A stretch of 64,000 bases of DNA from Pollenia angustigena (Eukaryota > Arthropoda > Insecta > Diptera > Polleniidae), in the NCBI GenBank assembly GCA_930367215.1, contig OV884057.1, positions 265,192,339 through 265,256,338 of the forward strand. The letters are read 5' to 3'. Below the pieces are notes generated by a model. It saw only the letters and a program-made list of their open reading frames with translations. It did no database searches and was not told where the DNA came from. Below, in pieces: positions 20,166 to 32,898 of the stretch. The translations under genes were made by a program, and so were the position numbers. Within the stretch, counting starts at the first letter, position 1. Every line of letters begins with the position of its first letter.

Positions 20166-21602
20166 CAATATTTTTGTATGTTCACACATTAGCACAAACG
20201 CATAATGCTCTCTCCACTATTGTGGATATAGTCGTGTAATAAATATATCACCCATTTATTACCTTAATTTACTAAGATTTTGCACAAGAATATTTTAATA
20301 ATATTTTTTGAATAATATTGTTTTGTTTTTGATTTTTTCATTAAATAATATAAACTAAATTTCAAGTTTCTTCTATAAGCTTTAAGTCCTTATTCATAAA
20401 ACATTTTTATGAAAATTCGTTAAAAAATAATTTTATAAATTTAGGTGTTACAATTACTCTTAAGACGCTGTCTGTTTCTCTTCTCTTTTTTATTTATGTT
20501 CACTTTGACTAGTGTTTGCAAGTCGATTACAATCATGATCGTGACTGCTTGCATCTCTTTTAATCGTAATCGCAAAAAAATTAGTGCGAACGCGATTCAA
20601 AATCCGAAAAATGTATAATTGTTAGAAGTAAAATTTTAAGTCTTAACTTATTTTAAATGGTGTCTTACTCTCCAAGAGCATTGGAGGCCAATTTTTTTTT
20701 TAATTTTATAAAATTGTAATCTTTATATTGGAGCCTCTCCCCCTTAAGTCAAGATAGGGGTAGGTATGTTTGGAAAAAATTCGAGTACAAAAAATATATG
20801 GGGGTCGGACCAACATTTCAATTCTATTGTGATATTTTGTGGATTTTATCACCTTTCCCTTCAAGTTTGTCCTCAATGTGCAAACATTTGACACGCCCGA
20901 CCTCCCCTATTTTTTGACTCATGCGAAATTGTCGTGTCCAAACTAGCAAAACTTTTTGAAAAATGTAGGAAAATATTTACATCAATACTACATACGTAGT
21001 ATATGGGATGTATTAAAAAACCTTTTTTGTTTTTGTTGCAGCAATTCTAGAGCTTGTTGGTGAGTGGGGTAAAAAAATATTCGGGGATGTACTAAGTTTT
21101 ATATGCTCTGTTTTGATATTTGGTATTTATTATTGTTTTACCCATTTAAAAAATCTTTTGTCTCACATATTTTAACTTAAAGTAAAACAAGCGGATACCC
21201 GGCGTGTGCTAGTACGTTCCCTGCTTCTTGTTGTCAAATTTTCGAAAACATTAATAGCTGTTGTGTCTATCTAAATAGGGATCTATCTATTTTTTTAATT
21301 TCATTTGAATCTGTTAGATAGTTTTGGAGAGGCAGATATTTCCCCCTACCTCCCCTCCTGATCCTATAATTTAAAACATGTAATGTGTCCATATAAGTAA
21401 AAATCTATCTATCTTTAAAATTTAATTGAAATCTGAGAAGCCGAAATTGCCCAACTCCCCTCGTGGTTCTAGTTTTGAAAAAATGTATAGCCTAAAATCA
21501 TCTTCACAAAATTGACTTTCTTATAAAACTGGTTTGGAGCCCATCGGTTGGATGATTTCAGAGTCTATAACGGACATAGGTAGAAACATTTATATTTTAT
21601 AT
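20166..21602. other. Non-coding; old repeat at 20690-20950
   Basis: CCTCTCCCCCTTAAGTCAAG and GGGGTAGGTATGTTTGG (20732-20774) resemble the fold-back family of 31835-32735. Nothing else recognised. The 62-codon frame at 20706-20894 is within that repeat. Confidence 0.45.
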
Positions 21603-23103
21603 ATACTTATTAGGGTATTCATTTAATCGACCTTTTGCTTTAATCGGTTAATCGCGCGATTAATTAACCGAGGTTTTGGTTTAATCGGTTAATAATCGGT
21701 TAATTTAGTTTTTGATCGGTTAACCGATTAATAAAGTTTTTTTTTTATAAATTAAATAATTTCAGTATATAAAAATGCATTAATTGCTTATTTTTTGGAG
21801 TTTATAAGTAAAAAAAACAATAACATAGGTACGAAACATAACAATTCTCGAACTAAAACGAGCAAGCAAAAAAAAAAAAAAAAAAAATTCATTAATGCAC
21901 AAAGTGTGGTATCAAGTCATATCATCATAATGTCCTAAACAAAATTTAAAATTGTTTAAAGTAAATATTGTTGTGTTTCAAACAAAATAAAAATTGTAAT
22001 ACTGTGTTCATTGATTCGTCATAACTGCATAGTAGAAATCTAAATTATAAGCGGTATCTTACAACAGTCATATCGTTAGCTTAATATACAAACCTGCTAA
22101 TTCACTTTGAGCACATTTTACAGGAGAGAAAAAACTTTTTATTTTTCCTATTTGAAGCTTGATAGAAAATTAAAATTACAGTCAGTTTTACACACTTCAA
22201 GCCTTAAATAGCAGAAACACTACATGCTGGTCGACGAGGCGTATCTTTCTCTACCACACGGAATCAAAATCTAAATTTACATAAAAAGTGGATTTAACCG
22301 GTTTGCATATTAAGCCGACTATATATATTTCCTGTAATTCTTTTAAGACATAAGACTTAATGACTACCTTGTGAAACTCCCAAATATTTACATATGGATA
22401 CAAAAATAAACTTAGATAATTTTTTAGTTATTTCAATAGTTAAAGGACATCTTATAAAATAAGTTTAAATGTTTAGGATTAAAGCGATTCTTTTCTTTAG
22501 TTTTGACAAAAGTTGACTTGAAAAAAATTATTTCACTTATTGTAGATGAATATCTAATTTCTCCATTATGCCATTAGAGTTTTTTAAAATTTTTAACACT
22601 TCTCATTGTTTCGGTTAATTCTGTTAAAAGACTGATATAAGAATATATGAGAAGAAACAAATAACTAAACACATACATATTAAAAGTACGGGAAACAAAA
22701 AAAATGTGTTGGCAATCAAATTTTTAACCCATTTTTCGCCACATTCCTGTTGATCGATGAAGAAGATAAAAAAGCATGGAAAAACATTGTAATTTTAGTC
22801 ATCGGTCGGCGGAAAATCGGTTAAAATGAAGATCACTGAACTGTTTGTATGAAAAAATATTTTCTAAACAAATACATTTGGTATATTAGACGAAACAAAT
22901 AATTAAAAACACGAAAAAATATGTTATAATACTACAAAATATTGAAAATTTTGTTACTTCGGTTAATCGGTTAATCGACTGAAATTAACCGGCTTAATCG
23001 TTAATCGAAAAAAGCCAATTTGAAATTAACCGATCAGTTAATCGGGTAGTAATTAATCGGTTAACCAGTTGACGGTTAACCGAATGAATACCCTAATACT
23101 TAT
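21603..23103. mobile_element. hAT MITE with 8-bp duplication ATACTTAT and AATCGGTTAA arrays
   Basis: ATACTTAT at 21603-21610 and 23096-23103 flank 1485 bp. Both ends start TAGGGTATTCATT (13 identical bases). Within about 120 bp of each end are many copies of AATCGGTTAA / TTAACCGATT and close variants, as expected of clustered transposase-binding sites. The interior piece 22085-22200 resembles 33050-33160. No intact reading frame remains. Confidence 0.85.
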
Positions 23104-24060
23104 ATATATTTATAAAAAGGAGAAGACGAAAGACAAGATGAGAATACAAAAATTGCAAAACTAGAATTTTATAAATCATCGTCTAGACTCTAGACTTGCA
23201 ATTTTTTTTTTAAATTCTGCTTTGAAATTGCATTAGTGTCCAGACAATGAAATTCGCGTTTTGCATTTTTTGTATTTTCATCTTGTCGTTCCTTTGCTCC
23301 TTTTATTTTATATTTTAATCGAAATACACATGCAACCAATTCAAAGTTAAAAAGAATGAGAATTATAAAACAAAAAAGAATTGCAGAGTATATGCATATA
23401 TCCCTTCCTTGCCAATAAACTTAAGTCTGGACGATGACAAAGATACTTAAATAACGGTATATTTACAAGAAAAGTGAGAAAAATTTTTATAAATTACACA
23501 TTTTTTAAATAACCGGTCTATTATACCAAAATAACCGGTTTATTTGATATTCGAAAAATGCACATTTAAAAATAAAAGTATAAAAAAAATTGGCTCAAAT
23601 CGGTAGAGTAAACCTAATTCTTCCACAAAACACAATTTATATTTATCAGCCATGTTCTGGAAATCGAAATCGAGCGAAATTGATATTTTAAGAAACTTGA
23701 TTGTTTAAGAAACTTCATTGACAAATCTTTCATTCTGGGGGTAACCGGAACAATGTTTTAACACATCAAACTGTGGTTTTGCACCGTAAATTTTTTTCGG
23801 AAATGCCACTTCAATTAAATTACAGTAATTTTAAATTTAAATAGAGTGATTTATTCTAACAAAATAATTTTTTACATTTTTAAATGGAAAAAATATTTGC
23901 AAAAATTTGTTTTTTCAGCAAAAACTGACATAATATGCGAATTGAGAAGGACAATTCATTAACGATAAAATATGTAAAAGTACCACTAACCAATTAAGCA
24001 CTAACAAATCGATGCCATTTTCAGCCAAAAATGTGATTCCGATAAATAACACTGGTTAAC
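23104..24060. other. Non-coding, no gene seen
   Basis: AT-rich. A short AACCGG repeat pair at 23510-23545 is the only structure noticed. Confidence 0.5.
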
Positions 24061-24810
24061 AGCCAAAAAATACCAAGAACGCCACATGCCTAGATAAGTT
24101 ATTTGAGACCTCCTGAACACGAAAAACGCTGTAATTTTTTTTTCCCAAGTACAGTTTTTTAGATAACTGTACTTTTGTGTTTTTCGGTGTATGGTCCCAC
24201 TCAAACCCTTGTGGAAATAAATGGCATATCGTTGGAAAGTTAATTGAATGCCTTTTCTGTCGATATGCTGAAAATTTCTATCTGATAAGAAATGGCTGAG
24301 TAATGGCACCTCAAAATTTGCCTATTTTTTACGTTTTTTTTTTTAATTTTCATTTTTATTTCGTTTTTTTTTCTACGTTATATTAAATATCTGGAATGTT
24401 TTATTTTTTAACCAAATAGTATATTTAATTACCAACATTTTAAGCGTAATTTGAAAAAATCGGATGAAAAATAAAGTTTTTATTAAGGATTTTGTGGAAC
24501 GGCAACATTTTCATCTCATATAAAATTCCGTTTTTTTTTTTAAATACGTTAAAACTGATGGATTTAAAAAAAACGGAATTTTATATGAGATATTTGGTTA
24601 AAAAAAAAAAAAATATTCCAGATATTTAATATAACGTATCGGAGTTTTTGGTGTGGCTCCAGAAGGGTTTGAGTGGGACCATACACCGAAAAACACAAAA
24701 GTACCGTTATCTAAAAAACGGTACTTAGGAAAAAAAATTACAGCGTTTTTCGTGTTCAGGAAGTCCCAATTAACTTATCTAGGCATGTGGCGTTCTTGGT
24801 ACTTTTCCAA
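24060..24810. mobile_element. Fold-back element, ~750 bp
   Basis: Left arm 24065-24535 and right arm 24545-24805 are inverted copies, meeting at AAATTCCGTTTTTTTTTTTAA / TTTAAAAAAAACGGAATTTT. The mirrored frames on the minus strand (24001-24309) and plus strand (24653-24835) share 'KKITAFFVFR.SQ.TYLGMW' followed by RSWYF. They are one repeated sequence, possibly an old coding fragment, not two genes. The right arm has lost part of the inner segment. Confidence 0.7.
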
Positions 24811-26805
24811 ACTTAAAATTTGTAAAGCAGTGTAACTTACTGAATTTTTTTAGGAACGCGAGTGCAAAAGTGACTCATTTAACTAAGATTTAAAACAAAA
24901 AAAATTAAGTTGTTCACTTAGTATTTAACCTTCGAGGAAAAGCATACATTTGTATGAAATTCGACGCCCTAATAATAAGTTAAAACCGGTAAATAATTCG
25001 CGGCTTCAAAATCTACTTCTACAACGTTTCAGCACTTTTTTAAAATTTCTTTTTTTCAAATATCGGTACTGATGTTCGACAATTTTCATCAGAAATTATT
25101 TAAATAATTTAATAACTTTTTAAATTTTTTTTCGGCCCATTAAAAACAAAGTGCGCCGCACAATGGTTCAAGTTCATGAACGAAAATTCATGTTTTGTTA
25201 CTTTATCATTTTATAGTTTTTACTGTTTTTTTTTTTTTTTTTGGAAAGGAGCCGGTAGGAGCAGCTGAATTTTTTTTTTACTTATAGCTGAGACTTCAAG
25301 CTTTAATTTGACATCTTTTGTTAAACAGCGCTACACAGCGCTAAAAAGATGCAGTCCGCTGAAGTTGATGAACATTGAAATTTTGTTGTTGTTTATATTT
25401 TGTTCTACGAAATTTTTCCAACTTTTTGTAATGCAAATATCATCTTTAACAATTGCTATTTACGAAAATATACAAAAAAGTCAAATGGTAAGTTTACTGT
25501 GATTGTACCAAAAAAATGAACATACAGTGAATTTGCATGCCATTTTAAACAAGTGAACACTTATGAACTTTGACCGTGTCTGTCCAAGCAAATAATAAAT
25601 AAATCAGGCTTAAATTTCGGAATCTTAATATTCAGATATCTCTGATATATCAAGATTTTTGTATGACTAGAAATACAGGCATAACACTTTTAATAATAAA
25701 ACTTATTTTATAAAGATATCATATAGAGCCCACACTGTTGGTGGATGGTATCAAAAGCACCCTTGACTTGTTTTAATTCTTTTTGTATAATTAAATTTGA
25801 ACATGTTTCTGCTGAAAAATCATTGGCAAAAGCTTAATGATTTTTTGCGAGCTTTAATTTTCTGACTTAAGGTGGTACTTTAAGGTGACAGAAACAGTGA
25901 TCTGCTGGGTAAATACTAGAACGGGATACTTTTATTTAGGGTGTTCGGGGATTTTTTTAGGTACGGTCTGATATACCTATTTATAATATCCCTTAATCGA
26001 ATTGGTCCTTGCCTTAAAATGGGCTAAATCAAAGATATTTTTTCGATATACATATTTTATTAATCCGACCAATAGCTTGTAATTTTAGTTCAAAACATTT
26101 TATTTTTATTTTCACTTTGCCTTTGCTCTGCATAGCTTTGATTTTTTTTTTTCTTTGAGCATATAAAAATTTGCCCTATATAAAACGCTCCTATAACGTT
26201 GCAATCTTATCTTGTATGTTGTACGACAATAAATTTTACCTTTTTGTGTTATTTTAATACATTCAGTATAAATAATTTATCAATGTAATTGTAAAAAATA
26301 TTTAAAGCGGAGGGGAGAGTTTTATTCGGTATCAACCTGATCACGTTCAATTTAAATGAAAATTATTGTAAATAAACATTGTATATCAATTTTTTTATTT
26401 ATTTTGTTCAATTTAACCGATATTTGTCCTCATTTCTTTGCCTATTTACATTTCAATATGTTTATATATGTATTTTCTTTAAATATTTTTTTTTTATTTG
26501 AGTTTCTTGCACTTGTAGGTTCAATAAAATAAAGAAAAAGAGTAAGAAAAATAATAAAATTTGTTTATATTGTGTACGCAGTTACGAATCGTTGTTTATC
26601 TTGCGCTTTAAATGACTTTTTACTTATACAAATTATCAATATTTACATAAAATTATGATTATTTAAAGAAAAACATTTGTTTGTGTTGTATTTATATGGT
26701 ATCAAGAACAACCGTAATGCTAATAAGTATTTTGAAAAAATTATAAACCTGTAAACTATCAGTAAATATTACACTTTCCGATTGCACTCTACGCAGAGAA
26801 AATGG
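24811..26805. other. Non-coding, no gene seen
   Basis: AT-rich, with frequent poly-T runs (25225-25245, 26140-26152). Frames up to 64 codons carry no recognisable motif. Confidence 0.5.
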
Positions 26806-26812
26806 ATAAGTC

Positions 26813-27045
26813 TGGGGCCTGATTCTGGCAGTCGTGATCGAGTACTTTCTCGATTCGAAAGCAATTTAATATCTAATTATTTCAGTCAATACTGAATGAA
26901 TCGGAATTATTTTTTCAGCATTAATTTGAGTTTTACAATACTGAAAAAATAATTTCGATTCGTTCAGAATTGACTGAAAGAATTCGAAATAAAATTGCTT
27001 TAGAATCGAGAAAGTACTAGATCACGACTGACAGAATTATGCCCC
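26813..27045. mobile_element. Near-perfect palindromic MITE, 233 bp
   Basis: Left arm GGGGCCTGATTCTGGCAGTC... (26813) and right arm, on the opposite strand, GGGGCATAATTCTGTCAGTC... (27045) pair over about 110 bases each. Shared blocks include GTGATCGAGTACTTTCTCGA and TTCAGTCAAT. No clear target duplication. Confidence 0.7.
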
Positions 27046-27052
27046 TGATTTA

Positions 27053-28255
27053 AAAATTAAAAATGTTATTCTTTATTTATGCTTCGAGCGTAACAGCTTA
27101 GAGGAAAATAATTTAACAAAATAAAATTTCGGCAAAGGTTTATTTAATATTTTAATTATTTTTTTAATGTAGATCAAATATTAACTCGTTTGGTGCGGAA
27201 ACTTTTTTTAAAGCAGCGAAAAAGGAAGACGGCGCGCCGCGGCGTCTCTAAATATTTTACATGGACATTTCGGCATTTCAAATTTGATATTTGCAAAAAG
27301 AAGATCATTTGATGAACTTTGGTACATACGTATTTACTGTCATAAGGACGAAGCCTATTGAAAATGTTGCGAATCGGTCCATAATTTCATATGGCCTTCA
27401 TACAAACTTCTTCCCGGAAAAGTCTCTGTAACCATTTTATTTTGTTGGTATTCTGATTAAATTTGGTACAAATTAATTTTATTGAAATCTTTGTAAGTCA
27501 TTTTACCCAAAAAATCTACAACAAACCGCCTTCCTAAAATCCTTTAAAAGCAAAAAAATATCATGTAGATGAAGATTTCTAAATAATATTCGGCCTAAGG
27601 GTCAACTAACTGAATAGAGTAGAGCAAGACGACAATAATAGCAATAAAGTACTCAATAATATGGTGTTCAGATATACATTTTTTATTGAGTTAATATTTG
27701 GTTTATTGACACAATTATCTTTCTGTTCACACATACACAATTTAGCTAACTCAATAAGCAATTAACTCAAGCAAAATGTAAACAAATTTTGACAGCTTTA
27801 AAGAATAAAAAAACAAAGAGCTGGCTTTTGCGCAGACCTAATGGATGGTCCTTTGTGTTGTTGGGACTTAAGTTGCCAAATGTCAAAACACTTTGTTAAA
27901 TGTGTTGTGTTTTGCTTACTAAGCGCGTTTGTGAAATTGCACACTGGGAAATTCCGGCCAAAAATCCATTACTTCTTTATTTCTTTACGTTAATGGCTTT
28001 GGTATGCAACTTAAGAATAACATGTTTGATCCTTGAGTAAAATTTGGGACACGTACAAACAGGGGTTGGCCAGGTTATCATTGACGACCCAAAAGTATCG
28101 AGCATCTTTTTAATTTAATTTTACCCAATATTCGGACATGTTCTACAAATCGAAATGAAGTGGATTTAAAATCGCACAAATTTTGAAAACGAGCCTGTAA
28201 AGAAAGTTTATAAAAATGTTCCCTTTTACATATAAACTTCATACTTTGTACAAGA
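27053..28255. other. Non-coding, no gene seen
   Basis: A small GC-rich island GACGGCGCGCCGCGGCGTC at 27229-27246 stands out. Otherwise AT-rich without recognisable elements. Confidence 0.5.
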
Positions 28256-28261
28256 ATCACT

Positions 28262-28905
28262 GTGGATGGGTGTCTTATTTATGAATCAAATGTTGTCCAA
28301 TATCTAGGAATACAAATAAGCTACAACTTACGTTGAGAAGCCCACATTACAAAGGTCAAAGGGGAAATATCAGCAGCAACAGGAATATTGTATAAATTTA
28401 AGAACAAGCTCAACACTGAAGTCAAATTAATGATTTATCATTCTCTTGTACACTCGAATCTAACATATTTGCCACAAATATATGGATGTGGTACATCTAC
28501 CTCTTTAAAAAGTTTGCAACAAAGCTCTTAAAACAGTCTTTAACCTACCATTGCGTTATTCTACTATGAACTTATATAAATAAAAGACTTAATATCTTAC
28601 CAATCCGAGGTCTTTACAAACAACAAATGCTATTGTACATATTTAAAGCTTTAAGAGGATTAAATCCAAAATCAGTTAAATTCAACGTAAATATCACAAG
28701 AACAGGTAGAAATACGAGGCAAGCAAATAACTTCCAGATTGCAAGATGTCGCATTGATTTAACTTAACTACGTATTACGTTTACTGGACCAATTGAATAC
28801 AATAACTTACCGATAAGATTGAAAAATATATCGGTGTTATCATCCTTTTAAAGCGAACTTAAAATTTACTTGTTGAGTAACCTAGAAACACTTCTATTCT
28901 AATCT
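28262..28905 (+). pseudogene. Non-LTR reverse transcriptase C-terminal relic
   Basis: Reading in three successive frames gives the thumb and C-terminal region of a LINE-type polymerase. First 'VVQYLGIQISYNLR', a stop in place of the usual Trp, then 'AHITKVKGEISAATGILYKF' and 'LMIYHSLVHSNLTYLPQIYG'. Then 'ALKTVFNLPLRYSTMNLY', then 'RLNILPIRGLYKQQMLLYIF' and 'KALRGLNPKSVKFNV'. It ends with 'IEYNNLPIRLKNISVLSSF', a stop, and 'SELKIYLLSNLE'. The order (KYLGI block, Y..L..P..LTY block, 'YNNLP..IKN...S.FK..LK.YLL') is that of CR1/L2/jockey-like elements. At least two frameshifts and three in-frame stops make it inactive. No catalytic YADD part remains. Confidence 0.75.
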
Positions 28906-29059
28906 AAAAGTTTTATAATTATAAATATGTATATCTTATTTTATTGCGATATGTATGTAAATATAAACATTGCAAATAAAAATTAAGGTATTTAACATAA
29001 TGATGTAGCCTCTACAAAGCCTATATGGCGCTGAGGTTTTAAATATGAAATATATATAA

Positions 29060-29265
29060 CTAGATGACCCGTGCGAATATTTCGCACCGTAATTTTTATC
29101 AATGAAAATATTAATTTTTCAATTTCTAATTATTTTTCGTCATTAGTGTTAGAAATAAGCTTTAAAATGAGATATCATTTATTAAATTTGATGCTGTGGC
29201 ATGGGAGATATTTGCAACCGACAAAAAAAAGTGCTTTAGAAATAATATATATGATATTTAATTGT
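29060..29265 (-). mobile_element. Helitron 3' end (copy B)
   Basis: On the minus strand the sequence ends GTGCGAAATATTCGCAC (hairpin, 29071-29087), GGGTCAT, CTAG (29060-29063), then T, exactly as in copy A at 3897. The body (TTAGAAATAAGCTTTAAAAT, GGGAGATATTTGCAACCGAC) is shared with copy A. It directly follows the non-LTR relic. Confidence 0.6.
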
Positions 29266-29924
29266 CAATAAAAAAAAAAACAACAGTAATTTTGTAAATA
29301 ATTGAGTTCAAAATTTCGTTTAATTTCAATGCAACTTCATTTCGATTTCTAGAAAATGTTCGACTATAAGAATTTCGTTTTAATTGAACAATAACTAAAT
29401 TGAAATTTTATATGGATAATTGAGCTCAAAAATGGCTTTTATTGCGCAAACCCCAATTAAGGTGCATATCTCAACACTGTATAACATTGTACTGTAAATT
29501 AATTCATAGCATTTATGTTCCCTAAAAATATATTTTAAGCGGTACAACTTGAAAATACACTTTACTATTAAATAATTATATAACTAAACACTTTTGCGTT
29601 TGCCTTGTATTTTAAATACTAATACTAAAAAAATATTCTATTATTTTCAATAAAATAAATTTTAATATGTACCCCTATTTACAATTTTGTCCATTTGGGA
29701 CTGCAATTTTTTCTTACTTTTTTGTTTATCGTTGTAATGAAAGTAAAAGTTCAAACAACTCACTGATTTAAAAATTCAGTTCAAAAATATTTTACGCGTA
29801 TATTTTGTTAACTTTAATGTTTGTTGACATGAAAAAAATAATAATAATTAAGGAATTTAATCTTATGGGGTTTTCTTTTCTAAAAAATAATAGTGCATTA
29901 TATTTGTGTAAAATGTTTATCAGT
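29266..29924. other. Non-coding, no gene seen
   Basis: AT-rich sequence without recognisable ends or motifs. Confidence 0.5.
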
Positions 29925-30655
29925 ACCCATGTTCTGTAACTATAGTGAGAACTTCTCGCGTCGAAAAGATGTGACACAAAATATTCCATCGTTTCTCGAA
30001 AAGTGAGAAAAAAGTGTGTCTGTAACTCATGTCGAAAACTATCAAAAGAGATTACGTCGTTACGTTATAAATGTCATAATATTGCACTCGAAGCCGATGT
30101 GACATTGCAGACATTGAAAACGCCAGTAACAAATAACGTTGACGGCGACCAAAATTTACTAAAATTGAAAATTTTTCAACGACGGCGGCGAAATTAGAAC
30201 CGTCGGCTTTACCAAATAATGTAAAGTGCGACTTTAATGTTTGTTGTTTGCAAACGATTTAAAAACATTCGTATATTTTATATAAATGTTAAAAGCAAAA
30301 TAATTAAACAATAAAAAAATGTGCCAAGAACAAAATATTATTATTATTATTATTCTTTGTATTTTGCATTTTTAAGTGTTTTTTGGTGTTACAAGTTTTT
30401 CTCGCCCCGTTTTTATACGTGAGTTTATTTGACAGTTCAAAGCGGAAACTTTTCGCACAAAAATATTACAGACACACTTTTTCTGAAATTTGGCGAGTAA
30501 TTTCCTTACGTGACAGCTAGTACTCGCCAAAAAAAGTTGCAGATACAGTTTAGTGAGAAAAACAGCTGTTTGTTTAAATTTATGGCATTTCTGTTTCATT
30601 TCACACATTTCAATCGAAAAGTTTACTGACGCGAGAGTTACAGAACATGAGCACA
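29925..30655. mobile_element. Inverted-repeat MITE, ~730 bp
   Basis: Left CCATGTTCTGTAACTATAGT (29927) and right, on the opposite strand, GCTCATGTTCTGTAACTCTC (about 30653) are inverted. Internal inverted blocks AAAAAGTGTGTCTGTAAC (30008) and ACAGACACACTTTTTCT (30468) also pair. A 64-codon plus frame (30003-30197) and a 78-codon minus frame (30372-30608) lie in the arms and are not genes. No target duplication was recognised. Confidence 0.55.
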
Positions 30656-31830
30656 GGTTACACGCACCCTTACAAAGGGATACATTTTTCTAAATAACAA
30701 TGGAACAAAATATAAGCAACGTTTTACACTCAACACAAATGTGTATTTAGCGTGTTAAATATTGAATGCAAAGTTTGTACTGAAAAGCGATTTTCACCAC
30801 GGTTGTAGCGATTTTCAACGTTAAATTTTCTTTAAATTCCAATAAGCGTTTGCAGCACTGATTTTCAATAATAATTATTAAATAAAAGTAAAACAAACGA
30901 TAAACAAAAAGTTTTTATCCATCACAATATAACCATAAATCACAATACAACACAAATTGTACGCAAAAACAAGAAAAAAGTTAATAAGAAAAAACTTGCT
31001 TGCATAAAAATGTACATAACACAGATGAAAAAAAGGGTTTTATCTCACACTCAATTATAACAGGGGGTAAGAAATGGAACAAATTTGCCATTTATTTTTG
31101 CAACGTATTTAGAAAGGAAAACGCCAACTTCTCACACTTTTGCATATTTTTTTAGAATTGAACAAAAACCCGCGCGATTGGTAGTATACATGGAATATTA
31201 TTGTCAGAAAAGAAAACACCATTAATAAAGACAAGTGTAGCACCAAATTATAATATTTACGTAGCGTACATTGCGATCGCCGTTGTCAATGCCATTTTTT
31301 ATTTAATTAAAACTCCGATATTTCTGGCCACAAATTTATTAAGAATTAAATTATTCCAGTTTATTGACTTGTTGTAAATGAATTTGATAATGTCCTATTA
31401 ACAAACGGAAAAAAGTACTAAAATGACACATTATTACGTATTTAATTATGAACTGCGTTGTTGAGAAATGAATATAATAAATTTATTGTTCAAAATTCTC
31501 AGAATGTTAAGAAAATTAATATTAAAAAAGGTAATTATTAACGAATTTATTTTTATCGATTCATTATTTATCACTAATTCAATATTCTATTAAATTTGGA
31601 TTATTTCCAATTTTGCTGCATCATTGTTTTTAAAATACATATTTATACAAATTGTTGGACAACTGTGTTGTCATTATTTTTTTGATAAATTACATTCAAA
31701 ACAAAAAATAAAGTTCTTATAAGTTATAACTAATATCTACTTGTTTTAAAGAATCATATTCAAACAGTTAAAATTCTATTAGAATAGTATCCGCCCATTG
31801 GCCACAGCGTGAGACTTTTGTTACCAAAAG
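30656..31830. other. Non-coding, no gene seen
   Basis: AT-rich, with an ATT microsatellite just upstream (30337-30355). No coding potential found. Confidence 0.5.
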
Positions 31831-31834
31831 CGCC

Positions 31835-32735
31835 TAAGATGCTCCTAGATGGGTCAAATGTATGACTAACCTTAATTCTTTTCTCATCGCCAACATACCT
31901 ACCCGCCATCACCATTTCTTAAGGGGGCTTCCATACAAAATTTTCAATACAGACTAGAAATATATTAAAGAAAAAATCTCATAATTGTCTTGGAGTCGTC
32001 CCTAAGTATATAAAATGTATGACCGACCTCCATTAGCCTATTGTTCTAAACATCTTCTTTCATACATTTTATCCCACTAGTGGCGACTCCTGGGTATTTA
32101 TGGGACTTTTTCTTCAAAATATTTCTAGTCTAGTCCCCTTGAGGAATGGTGATAGCGGGTAGGTATGTTGAAAATAAATGATTGAGATGAAAAATAAAGT
32201 GGGGTTGGTCATACATTTGACCCATCTAGGGGCATCCTATTCGCTGCAGGGGCCAAATTAAAGAAGTTTATTATTTTTTTTTTTTTTTTTTTTTATTTTT
32301 TTTTTTTATGGCAGCCCTCCTTAGGGATGGAGATATATGGCAAGTATGTTTTAAGAAAATGTTAGGAACAAAAAACTAATTGCTGTCGATCATACATTTT
32401 ATTCCCCTAGGGGCGACTCCTGGGCATTTAAGGGACTTATTCTTCAATATTCTTCTAGTCTGCATTGAATATTTAATGTGGGAGTCCCCTTATGGAAAGG
32501 AGATAGCGGGTGGGTATGTACAAAAATTAATGACTGAGACGAAAAATAAAGTGTGCTTGGTCATACATTTGACCCATCTAAGAATTTTATAAAACCGCCA
32601 TATTTGAATGGTTGAAATTCTTAAATTTAGCCGGTACAGCGCATAGGATGCTCCAAGATGGGTCAAATGTATGACCAACCCCACCTTATTTTTCATCTCA
32701 ATCATTAATTTCTAACATACCCAACATGTTCCTAA
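31835..32735. mobile_element. Two adjacent fold-back elements of one family
   Basis: The phrase GATGGGTCAAATGTATGAC occurs in minus orientation at 31848 and 32657. Its reverse complement GTCATACATTTGACCCATC occurs at 32210 and 32562. Other shared blocks are GGGGCGACTCCTGGGYATTT (32083, 32409) and TAGCGGGT(A/G)GGTATGT (32153, 32505). The first hairpin spans about 31835-32235 and the second about 32320-32735, separated by a poly-T tract (32272-32306). Small frames are shadows of these repeats. Confidence 0.65.
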
Positions 32736-32820
32736 AACGACTGCGCATATAAGAAAAAAGTTTTAGATAACTTAAAGGAAATTTTATTGCGGAATTTTTT
32801 TAATTTTTTCAAAAACCTAC

Positions 32821-32898
32821 AAAAAAGTTGATACGTCCTCAGTACTTGTCATTGGTTGATGAAAATATATCAAGCGGTGAGGACGTATCAACTTTTTT
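32821..32898. repeat. Perfect 21-bp hairpin
   Basis: The arms AAAAAAGTTGATACGTCCTC + A (32821-32841) and T + GAGGACGTATCAACTTTTTT (32878-32898) are exact reverse complements around a 36-base loop. Downstream, CTGAAGATGACCATCGATGT and GTCGAAATATCGG, then an A-rich tail (32930-32990), resemble a retroelement 3' end (recalled pattern, class unsure). Confidence 0.7.

Noticed and set aside
20521..20620. GTGTTTGCAAGTCGATTACA region considered as a hAT end
   Set aside because: No partner end or 8-bp duplication found.
27224..27247. GC-rich island GGCGCGCCGCGG considered as a promoter or CpG feature
   Set aside because: Only about 20 bases long, with no neighbouring gene or repeat structure.
29792..30608. 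64-78 codon frames around 30 kb
   Set aside because: Located in the inverted arms of a MITE.
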